Source: Planococcus halocryophilus
GTDB taxonomy: Bacteria > Bacillota > Bacilli > Bacillales_A > Planococcaceae
DNA: 64,000 bases
Assembly: GCF_001687585.2 (NCBI RefSeq)
Contig: NZ_CP016537.2
Location: 1,088,001 to 1,152,000 of the forward strand
Direction: 5' to 3'
The translations under genes were made by a program, and so were the position numbers. Numbering within the stretch: position 1 is the first letter of the stretch; each line of letters opens with the position of its first letter. Under the pieces are notes generated by a model, which did not search any database, had not been told where the DNA came from, and worked only from the letters and a program-made list of their open reading frames with translations. Positions 57,720 through 64,000 of this stretch are shown one piece after another.

Positions 57720-57895
57720 TGGGTAGAGGCTGCAGGACTGATCAGTAGGGTGCGCGAGTTTGACCGCGTTGAATGTATCTGAAAGGAAGTTTTGCCGAAA
57801 TTTATTTCTTACGGTCATAGGAAATAGATTGGGGTCATTCTGAACAAGAATGTCACTGTCATTTAAGCAATTGCTTAAATGGAGGGCTACAGGGT
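57720..57895 (+). promoter_or_regulatory. Lysine riboswitch (L-box) aptamer
   Basis: Contains the L-box core: GTAGAGGCTGC, AGTAGGGTGCG, CTGAAAGGAAGTTTTGCCGAA, GGTCATTC, TGTCACTGTCATTTAAG, and GGAGGGCTAC. It spans about 175 bases and is followed by a terminator before the NhaC-type gene. Confidence 0.93.
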
Positions 57896-57930
57896 TGTTT
57901 GATGTTTTATCGCACAGACGAATTGTAGAA

Positions 57931-57970
57931 GGCTGACTGAATCCAACAACTGGAGAGGTCAGCCTTTTTT
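57931..57970 (+). terminator. Riboswitch-controlled terminator before nhaC
   Basis: GGCTGACT (57931-57938) and AGGTCAGCC (57956-57964) form the stem, followed by TTTTTT. Expected to form when lysine is bound. Confidence 0.9.
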
Positions 57971-58008
57971 GTCTCAATTTCACCCATCAAAAACAAGGAG
58001 GAGTTATT

Positions 58009-59583
58009 TTGGAGAATACGATTTTTTCGATTTTGCCACCGATTATTGCCATCGTCATGGTCTTATTAACACGCCGCGTCCTATTGTCATTAGGTGCAGG
58101 TATTGTGGCAGCAGCTATTATCCTAACATGGTTTTCACCACTTGAGGCCTTGCAGGAACTTGCTACATCATTCGCAATTATTTTTTGGGACGGCGGCTTT
58201 AACGCTTATAACGTCTTTATCATTCTGTTTCTTTTACTACTGGGTGTTATTACAGCATTTGTTAGTCTTTCAGGAGGCAGCCATGCTTTCGCTGAATGGG
58301 CATCAAACCACATTAAATCTCGTCGTGGTGCCAAAGTATTAACGGTCGTTCTTGGAATGGTGATCTTTATCGATGATTATTTTAATGCATTGGCTGTTGG
58401 GCAAGTAGCACGTCCGATTACAGACAAATACAAAGTTTCACGTGCTAAACTTGCTTACTTTATTGATTCGACTGCAGCACCTGTTTGTGTAGTCTCACCT
58501 GTATCAAGTTGGGGTGCCGCGATTATCGGCATTATTGCTACTATTTTAGCTGGGCAAACTTTTGTAGAGTATTCTGCACTTGAAGCGTTTCTTTGGATGG
58601 CGCCAATGAACTTTTATGTTGTTGCTTCTCTAGCCATCGTCTTTTTTGTCGCGATCCGTGATGTTGATTTTGGTGAAATGAAAAAACATGAAGTGTTGGC
58701 AATTTCAGAAGGGCAGCTTTTCGATCCTAAAAAAACAATTCCAGGTGAAATGAAAGAAGAATTTCCAACTCACTCACATGGACATGTGAGAGATTTACTG
58801 CTTCCTATTTTACTGTTAGTTGTCGGAACAGTAGTCGCAATGATTTGGACTGGCTACCAAAATGCAGGCCAAGTATTTGATGTTTGGTTAATCTTTGAAA
58901 ATACAGATGTACCAGCTTCGTTATTGATAGGGGGATTATTAGGTGCTTTAACATCTATTATTCTTTACATGCTACAAATGAAAATAAATAAAACAGCTAA
59001 TGTTGGCTGGATTGGTAAAGGTATTTGGGCGGGTATCAAGTCTATGATGGGCGCCGTATTAATACTAATATTTGCTTGGTCATTGACTTCGTTAATCGGG
59101 TCATTAGAAACAGGCGCATACTTAGCAGGCGTTGTTTCTGACGGCAATGTTCCTACAGCAATCTTGCCAGTTCTCTTGTTTGTGTTAGCTGGAGTTATGG
59201 CTTTCTCTACAGGAACTTCATGGGGCTCATTCGGTATTCTTTTACCGATTGCTGGAACAATTATGATCGAAGCAGAACCTGCTTTATTATTGCCAGCGCT
59301 ATCCGCAGTTTTGGCAGGTGCAGTATTTGGTGATCATTGTTCACCGATTTCTGATACGACAATCTTGTCATCAACAGGAGCGGGAAGTAATCATATGGAC
59401 CATGTCTTAACGCAGATACCTTATGCATTAACAGCTGCTGGTATCGCTGCTATCGGGTATATTGTCATAGGGTTTACAGGTTCTTTACTGTTGTCATTAG
59501 GGGTTGTCCTAATCGTTTTAGCTGTGTTATTCGTTGTTTGGTCAAAACGAACAACTATTATTGAAAAACAACAAAATAATTAA
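58009..59583 (+). CDS. NhaC-family Na+/H+ antiporter, lysine-regulated
   Basis: A 524-residue transporter with about 12 helices of the NhaC family: GGFNAYNVFIILFLLLLG, GMVIFIDDYFNALAVGQ, ISDTTILSSTGAGSNHMDH. The start is TTG with AAGGAGGAG upstream. Placement under a lysine riboswitch suggests it moves lysine (many NhaC-type proteins under L-boxes are annotated as lysine transporters), so the Na+/H+ activity is only a family label. It is a single gene with its own terminator. Confidence 0.88.
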   Translation: MENTIFSILPPIIAIVMVLLTRRVLLSLGAGIVAAAIILTWFSPLEALQELATSFAIIFWDGGFNAYNVFIILFLLLLGVITAFVSLSGGSHAFAEWASNHIKSRRGAKVLTVVLGMVIFIDDYFNALAVGQVARPITDKYKVSRAKLAYFIDSTAAPVCVVSPVSSWGAAIIGIIATILAGQTFVEYSALEAFLWMAPMNFYVVASLAIVFFVAIRDVDFGEMKKHEVLAISEGQLFDPKKTIPGEMKEEFPTHSHGHVRDLLLPILLLVVGTVVAMIWTGYQNAGQVFDVWLIFENTDVPASLLIGGLLGALTSIILYMLQMKINKTANVGWIGKGIWAGIKSMMGAVLILIFAWSLTSLIGSLETGAYLAGVVSDGNVPTAILPVLLFVLAGVMAFSTGTSWGSFGILLPIAGTIMIEAEPALLLPALSAVLAGAVFGDHCSPISDTTILSSTGAGSNHMDHVLTQIPYALTAAGIAAIGYIVIGFTGSLLLSLGVVLIVLAVLFVVWSKRTTIIEKQQNN

Positions 59584-59585
59584 TA

Positions 59586-59625
59586 AAAGCAAGGCAGAGG
59601 AGCTTATCCTCTGCCTTTTTACTTT
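59586..59625 (+). terminator. Terminator of the NhaC gene
   Basis: GGCAGAGGA and TCCTCTGCC arms around GCTTA are followed by TTTTTACTTTT. Confidence 0.9.
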
Positions 59626-59664
59626 TGCCGCAATAGTTTTTTTCAATTATATTGTGAAAGTGTC

Positions 59665-59693
59665 TTTACATTAAAGAGCTCTCTCGGTATACT
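59665..59693 (+). promoter_or_regulatory. Promoter of the NSS transporter gene
   Basis: TTTACA (59665-59670) and TATACT (59688-59693) are 17 bases apart, 85 bases before the start codon. Confidence 0.75.
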
Positions 59694-59777
59694 AATTTTA
59701 GATTAGTTAATAATCTGAAAACAAACAAAATTCCTATTTTTATGTAAAAAGAATGGGAAAACTAAGGAGGAAGAGAG

Positions 59778-61298
59778 ATGGAGCGTTCGCAATGGGGTAC
59801 ACGTGCTGGTTTTATCATGGCAGCCGTCGGCTCTGCAGTAGGGTTAGGTAACATTTGGCGTTTTCCATATGTTGCGTATGAAAATGGTGGGGGTGCCTTC
59901 TTTATACCATACCTATTTGCACTACTGACTGCCGGTATACCAATTTTAATTTTAGAGTTCACGATCGGCCATAAGTATAGAGGGTCAGCACCGTTATCAT
60001 TTTTCCGAATGGGCGGTAGAAAATTAGAGTGGCTTGGTTGGTGGGCAGTGTTTGTGTCCTTTGTTATATCCGTATACTATGCCGTTATTATCGCCTGGGC
60101 AATGCGCTATACTATTTTTTCTTTCAATCAGGCATGGGGTACAGATACACAAGATTTCTTATTCAATGAATTTTTACAACTTACAGTTAGTCCGGGGCAA
60201 ACCGGTGGGATTGTATGGGGCGTGTTTATTCCTTTAGTGCTCGTTTGGGCGATTACACTCGGAATTTTACTTGCTGGTGTTAAAAAAGGAATTGAAATGG
60301 CTAACCGAATTTTCATCCCAACGTTAGTTATTATTTTCTTAGCAGTCGTAATTCGTGCAATTACACTGGATGGCGCGTTAATAGGATTGGAAGCGTTTTT
60401 CCAACCTGATTTTACAGCTATTATGAATCCGTCAGTTTGGGTCGCAGCTTATGGACATATCTTCTTTAGTTTATCTGTTGCATTTGCGATCATGATTACT
60501 TATTCAAGTTATTTACCGAAAAAATCGGATATCACAAATAATGCTTTTATTACAGGGTTTGCAAACTCAAGCTTTGAATTACTAGCTGGTATCGGAATTT
60601 TCGCAGCACTTGGCTTTATGGCAACACAACAAGGAGTTGCAGTTTCAGAGGTAGCTACAGCGGGTGTAGGCTTGGCCTTTGTCGTATTCCCGCAAATCAT
60701 CAATGAGTTCCCAAGTTTTAACGGATTGTTTGGATTCTTCTTCTTCCTGTCCTTAACACTTGCTGGATTAACATCATTAATGTCAATTACTGAAACTTAT
60801 GTTGCTGGGTTCACTGAGAAATTTGGAATTTCTCGCAGAAAAGCTGTTGTATTTGGTGGCGGACTTGCGGCTTTAATTTCAATCTTATTCGCAACTCAAG
60901 GTGGATTATTCTTCCTAGATCTTGCAGATTACTTTATCAACCAATTTGGTGTTGCTGCAGTTGGCTTAGTAGAAGTTGTTCTAGTGGTATGGGTATTCCG
61001 TAAAGCAGACTTGCTTAAAGCTCATGCAAACGAAATTTCAGATATCCACCTTGGTGCATGGTGGAAAGTTAGTCTTGGAATCATTACGCCAATCGTCTTA
61101 GGCTATATGATGTTCGGACTACTGAAAATGAACATTCTACAAGAGTTTGATACTGAAACAGGTAACTATGAAGGATATTCTAACATGTTTACTTTATCAG
61201 GAGGCGTAGCAGTAGCTTCTGCTGCAATAGTCTTCGGGATTTTATTCTCTATTGCTAAATGGCATAAAAACCAAGGGGAATATGACGAGCGCAGTTAA
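59778..61298 (+). CDS. Sodium-dependent NSS/SNF-family transporter (MetP type)
   Basis: A 506-residue neurotransmitter:sodium symporter-family protein with about 12 membrane helices. The N-terminal WGTRAGFIMAAVGSAVGLGNIWRFPYV holds the TM1 sodium and substrate site, and TM6 has FFSLSVAFAIMITYSSYL. Amino acid substrate, probably methionine or alanine, because the small MetS-like subunit follows after 15 bases. GGAGG precedes the ATG. Confidence 0.9.
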   Translation: MERSQWGTRAGFIMAAVGSAVGLGNIWRFPYVAYENGGGAFFIPYLFALLTAGIPILILEFTIGHKYRGSAPLSFFRMGGRKLEWLGWWAVFVSFVISVYYAVIIAWAMRYTIFSFNQAWGTDTQDFLFNEFLQLTVSPGQTGGIVWGVFIPLVLVWAITLGILLAGVKKGIEMANRIFIPTLVIIFLAVVIRAITLDGALIGLEAFFQPDFTAIMNPSVWVAAYGHIFFSLSVAFAIMITYSSYLPKKSDITNNAFITGFANSSFELLAGIGIFAALGFMATQQGVAVSEVATAGVGLAFVVFPQIINEFPSFNGLFGFFFFLSLTLAGLTSLMSITETYVAGFTEKFGISRRKAVVFGGGLAALISILFATQGGLFFLDLADYFINQFGVAAVGLVEVVLVVWVFRKADLLKAHANEISDIHLGAWWKVSLGIITPIVLGYMMFGLLKMNILQEFDTETGNYEGYSNMFTLSGGVAVASAAIVFGILFSIAKWHKNQGEYDERS

Positions 61299-61313
61299 AA
61301 GGGGGAGTAGCAT

Positions 61314-61445
61314 ATGTCAACAAGTTCAATAGTAGTTATGATTATTGGGATGGTTTTAGTTTGGGGAGGCTTAGCTGCTAGTATTTTTCACGCAGTTAAC
61401 ACTGGCAGAAAGAAACGTAATTCAAACGCTACAAATAACCTATAA
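61314..61445 (+). CDS. MetS-like small subunit of the NSS transporter
   Basis: A 43-residue membrane peptide: one helix (IVVMIIGMVLVWGGLAASIF) followed by a basic tail with HAVNTGRKKRN. This is the form of MetS family small subunits, which are needed with MetP for sodium-dependent methionine and alanine uptake. GGGGGAG precedes the ATG. It is co-transcribed with the transporter gene upstream. It is easily missed because of its size. Confidence 0.85.
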   Translation: MSTSSIVVMIIGMVLVWGGLAASIFHAVNTGRKKRNSNATNNL

Positions 61446-61451
61446 AAGAGT

Positions 61452-61482
61452 AGCCCGGAAACGAAAAGTTTCCGGGCTTTTC
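61452..61482 (+). terminator. Terminator of the transporter pair
   Basis: AGCCCGGAAAC and GTTTCCGGGCT arms around GAAAA are followed by TTTT. Confidence 0.9.
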
Positions 61483-61587
61483 TATGGATTTGAAGCACGA
61501 TAGCAACTTGTGAGGAACACCCCTTTATGATACATTTGGAATAGAATTAGATTCCGACTCAAATCAGATAGACAGGGGAAGATGTAT

Positions 61588-62511
61588 ATGACAGAAAAAA
61601 AAGAACATCTCAGAAAGCCTGATTGGTTAAAAATTAAATTAAATACCAATGAAAACTATACCGATTTAAAAAAAATGATGCGAGAAAATAACTTGAACAC
61701 GGTTTGTGAAGAAGCGAAATGTCCAAACATCCATGAATGCTGGGGAACACGTAGAACTGCAACTTTTATGATTTTAGGTGCTATTTGTACGAGAGCGTGT
61801 CGTTTTTGTGCAGTCAAAACAGGATTGCCAAATGAGTTGGATTTACAGGAACCAGAACGTGTAGCGGCATCTGTAAAAATGATGAATTTAAAACATGCAG
61901 TTATTACAGCGGTGGCGCGGGACGATTTGAAGGACGGTGGTTCAGCGGTTTTTGCCGAAACCATCCGAGCGATCAAACGTGCTAATCCGTTTACAACTAT
62001 CGAAGTCTTGCCGTCTGATATGGGTGGAGTCTATGAAAATCTAGAACGGCTAATGGATGCAAAACCGGATATTTTAAATCACAATATCGAAACAGTACGT
62101 CGTCTTACCCCAAGAGTTCGTGCACGTGCTAAGTATGACCGCTCACTGGAGTTGTTAAAACGTTCAAAAGAAATGCATCCAGAAATCCCAACAAAATCTT
62201 CTTTGATGATTGGCTTGGGAGAAACAAAAGAAGAAATTATTGAAGTTATGGATGATTTGCGTGCGAATGATGTCGATATCATGACAATCGGACAATATTT
62301 ACAGCCATCGAAAAAACATTTAAGTGTACAAAAATATTATTCGCCGAAAGAATTCAAGGAATTGTGGGAAATTGCGATGACTAAAGGGTTTTCGCATTGC
62401 CAAGCAGGTCCGTTAGTTCGAAGCAGTTACCATGCGGATGAGCAAGTCAATGCAGCTGCTAAAGAGCGTCAGCGTCTCGGCGATATACAAGCAGCTGCTA
62501 TAAACAGCTAA
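61588..62511 (+). CDS. lipA: Lipoyl synthase
   Basis: Radical-SAM enzyme that inserts two sulfurs into octanoyl groups of GcvH and other E2 domains. The 307 residues carry the auxiliary cluster Cys-x4-Cys-x5-Cys ([15 protein letters not shown]) and the radical [13 protein letters not shown] motif, with GxNxxxxT-like ILNHNIETV and a final SSYHADE. ATG 61588 is preferred, as AGGGGA is 8 bases upstream; ATG 61582 is too near. It is followed at once by yutD. GcvH, its likely substrate, is encoded at 41.7 kb. Confidence 0.95.
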   Translation: MTEKKEHLRKPDWLKIKLNTNENYTDLKKMMRENNLNTVCEEAKCPNIHECWGTRRTATFMILGAICTRACRFCAVKTGLPNELDLQEPERVAASVKMMNLKHAVITAVARDDLKDGGSAVFAETIRAIKRANPFTTIEVLPSDMGGVYENLERLMDAKPDILNHNIETVRRLTPRVRARAKYDRSLELLKRSKEMHPEIPTKSSLMIGLGETKEEIIEVMDDLRANDVDIMTIGQYLQPSKKHLSVQKYYSPKEFKELWEIAMTKGFSHCQAGPLVRSSYHADEQVNAAAKERQRLGDIQAAAINS

Positions 62512-62525
62512 TGGATGGTGAAAAA

Positions 62526-62852
62526 ATGATTACATTGGATCAATGGCAATACGATATACTAATTGACCACCGAGAAGGTTTTAAAGAAGAGGCTATCATT
62601 ACCCGTTTTAGCGAAATTTTATCGAAATATGATTATATATTAGGTGACTGGGGCTATGGGCAATTACGGTTAAAAGGCTTTTTTGAAGATACGAACCACA
62701 AGGCGACGTATGACACAAAAATAAGTACTTTGCAGGACTATCTTTACGAATACTGCAATTTCGGTTGCGCTTATTTTGTTATAAAAAAAGTTGGAAAAGC
62801 AACTCCTCCAACTGAAGAAGTTGTAGAGCAAACTCTCGAAGCGGATGAATAA
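62526..62852 (+). CDS. yutD: YutD family protein
   Basis: A 108-residue protein of the YutD-like family, conserved in Bacilli but of unknown function. The signature ILGDWGYGQLRLKGFF and the C-terminal LYEYCNFGCAYFVIKK are clear. The start is placed at ATG 62526; an ATG at 62511 overlaps the lipA stop and has no ribosome site. Genes lipA-yutD-yutE-yutF follow the B. subtilis order. The stem of its terminator includes the last codons. Confidence 0.85.
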   Translation: MITLDQWQYDILIDHREGFKEEAIITRFSEILSKYDYILGDWGYGQLRLKGFFEDTNHKATYDTKISTLQDYLYEYCNFGCAYFVIKKVGKATPPTEEVVEQTLEADE

Positions 62853-62872
62853 TCCGCTAGAGGGTTTTTTTT
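62830..62872 (+). terminator. Terminator overlapping the end of yutD
   Basis: AACTCTCGAAGCGGAT pairs imperfectly with ATCCGCTAGAGGGTT, followed by TTTTTT. The 5' arm is coding. Confidence 0.75.
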
Positions 62873-62936
62873 ATGCAATATGATATGATAAAGAAAGAAA
62901 AGATAGATTTTCAAACGCCTATTGGAGGGTATTTTT

Positions 62937-63392
62937 ATGTATTTTATTGACCGTAACAAAATCACTGAAACGATTCAGTATATGAATGCTTTAGTGGAAT
63001 TTTATGAAGCTCAGCAACAATGGACATCATTTGGCGAGCAGCTCGCTTTAGAGCGTTTAGGTGCAAACATTATCGAGTCGATTATCGATGTTGGAAATTC
63101 AATGATTGACGGATTTATTATGCGTGATCCTGGAAGTTACGATGACATTATCGATATCTTAGTTGATGAAAAAGTGATCACTAAAGAGATGGACCAACCG
63201 CTGAAACAAGTAATTGCCTTGCGGAAAATGCTAGTTCGTGAATTTATGAAAGTAGATCAGCAAGCAATTGTAAAAGCATTAGATGAAAACATTGAATCGT
63301 TAAAAGCATTTGGCCCAAAAGTTGAACATTATTTAGTTCATGAGCTTGGACCAGTTTCAGCATTTATACCGGAGACGAAAAATGGAAACTAG
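62937..63392 (+). CDS. yutE: DUF86/YutE family protein
   Basis: A 151-residue DUF86 (HepT-like HEPN) protein. The RLGANIIESIIDVGNSMIDG segment is typical of the family, and helices make up the whole chain. The RX4-6H nuclease motif of HepT toxins is not visible, and no MntA antitoxin gene is adjacent, so it is the housekeeping YutE type rather than a toxin. GGAGGG lies 6 bases before ATG 62937. The last 11 bases overlap yutF. Confidence 0.85.
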   Translation: MYFIDRNKITETIQYMNALVEFYEAQQQWTSFGEQLALERLGANIIESIIDVGNSMIDGFIMRDPGSYDDIIDILVDEKVITKEMDQPLKQVIALRKMLVREFMKVDQQAIVKALDENIESLKAFGPKVEHYLVHELGPVSAFIPETKNGN

Positions 63393-64000
63393 AAAAACGT
63401 ATCGAGCATATTGCCTTGATTTAGACGGAACGGTTTATCGTGGATCAGAAATAGTTGAAGAGGCAGCAGAGTTTATCGAGCAGCTACAGCAACAAGAAAT
63501 CGAACCTTTTTACATCACAAACAATGCATCGAAGACCCAACAACAATTACAAGATAAACTGGCTGGTTTTGGTATTGCAGCTAAAAAAGAGCGCATTATG
63601 TCTTCTGCAATTGCGGCAGCAAAATATATTAAACGTTGGTACCCTGAAAAAACCGTCTATATGATAGGTTCGGATGGCTTAGACCAAGCTTTGCGTCAAG
63701 AAGGACTTGAACGAGTAGAAGAAGAGGCAGATATCGTATTAATCGGACTTGATCGAAGTATTACATACGACAAGCTCGCAACTGCCTGTTTAGAGGTTCG
63801 AAAAGGCGCTGTTTTTCTATCTACCAATAAAGATTTAGCCTTTCCATCTGAAAAAGGCTTTTTACCTGGTAATGGAGCAATCACACGTCTCGTTTCAGCA
63901 TCAACTGGAGTCGAGCCGGTTTTTATCGGCAAACCGGAAATTCATATGCTAGAAGCGATTCAGCATGAATCTGGATTCGAAAAAAGTGAGATGGTGATGA
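63382..64000 (+). CDS. yutF: HAD-family phosphatase YutF (NagD-like), 3' end outside window
   Basis: The first about 206 residues of a HAD hydrolase. Motif I is CLDLDGTVYRGSE, motif II ITNNASKT, and the cap domain and IGLDRSITYDKL follow. In Bacillus, YutF/AraL-type NagD phosphatases act on small phosphorylated molecules. It starts at ATG 63382 inside the end of yutE, and runs off the window at base 64000, so motif IV is not seen. Confidence 0.92.
   Translation, partial: METRKTYRAYCLDLDGTVYRGSEIVEEAAEFIEQLQQQEIEPFYITNNASKTQQQLQDKLAGFGIAAKKERIMSSAIAAAKYIKRWYPEKTVYMIGSDGLDQALRQEGLERVEEEADIVLIGLDRSITYDKLATACLEVRKGAVFLSTNKDLAFPSEKGFLPGNGAITRLVSASTGVEPVFIGKPEIHMLEAIQHESGFEKSEMVM

Noticed and set aside
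62937..63392. HepT/MntA toxin-antitoxin system
   Set aside because: The DUF86 protein lacks the RX4-6H motif and has no nucleotidyltransferase partner; it is in the conserved yut gene order.

Overview
This window is a low-GC Gram-positive chromosome segment. Gene order, protein similarity and regulators (CggR, CtsR and FadR-type boxes, SAM and lysine riboswitches, TTG/GTG starts with strong AGGAGG ribosome sites) point to a Planococcaceae member, most like Planococcus/Planomicrobium. Genus is inferred from family resemblance; no 16S rRNA is present. Two BCCT/NSS-type transporters and an NhaC antiporter suit a salt-tolerant organism.

1-14.65 kb, core: the end of yvcK, then whiA and crh; clpP convergent behind a shared terminator; tRNA-Arg(CCG); a small redoxin; then the full central glycolytic operon cggR-gapA-pgk-tpiA-gpmI-eno behind a sigma-A promoter and a CggR operator. 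A hairpin between gapA and pgk probably sets their different expression. Next come secG, an Est30-like carboxylesterase, rnr and smpB, the usual RNA-quality-control block ending in ssrA (tmRNA).

14.7-28.9 kb, integrated element: a tyrosine integrase gene lies just after ssrA, and a perfect 50-bp copy of the ssrA 3' end recurs at 28856-28905, so 15047-15096 and 28856-28905 are attL and attR of an island of about 13.8 kb. ssrA remains intact, but its original terminator now lies beyond attR. The left half is an AT-rich defence module: an AbiC C-terminal protein, an ApeA-like HEPN nuclease, a small HEPN protein with an RNxxxH motif, and an unrecognised 332-residue protein. It is preceded by a gene-free stretch that looks like a structured RNA gene with its own promoter and terminator. 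The right half has a phage-type DEAD-like ATPase, a small serine recombinase with a palindromic site upstream, and a co-oriented cassette (XRE regulator, phBC6A51-type HTH protein, three coiled-coil or helical proteins). This could be a phage satellite or a mobilisable element, but no capsid, portal or relaxase gene is visible.

28.9-30.2 kb: three successive decayed genes (small membrane protein, Nudix hydrolase, second small membrane protein), each broken by 1-base indels.

30.2-64 kb, core with accessory transporters: SurA_N lipoprotein; BCCT osmolyte transporter with a structured leader; YpcP exonuclease; C39-like, STAS and thioredoxin-like proteins; fadN-fadA-fadE beta-oxidation operon with a FadR-type box, where fadA has a -1 frameshift in an A7 run; a Bacillaceae-type repeat between fadA and fadE; yusI-gcvH-yusF-yusE; SAM-I riboswitch with metN-metI-metQ; a DAACS symporter; lipoprotein; the sufCDSUB iron-sulfur operon; a gutted AlkD-like gene; DUF72 and TauE-like proteins; YunD; a lysine riboswitch controlling an NhaC antiporter; an NSS transporter with its small MetS-like subunit; lipA, yutD, yutE and the start of yutF at the window edge.
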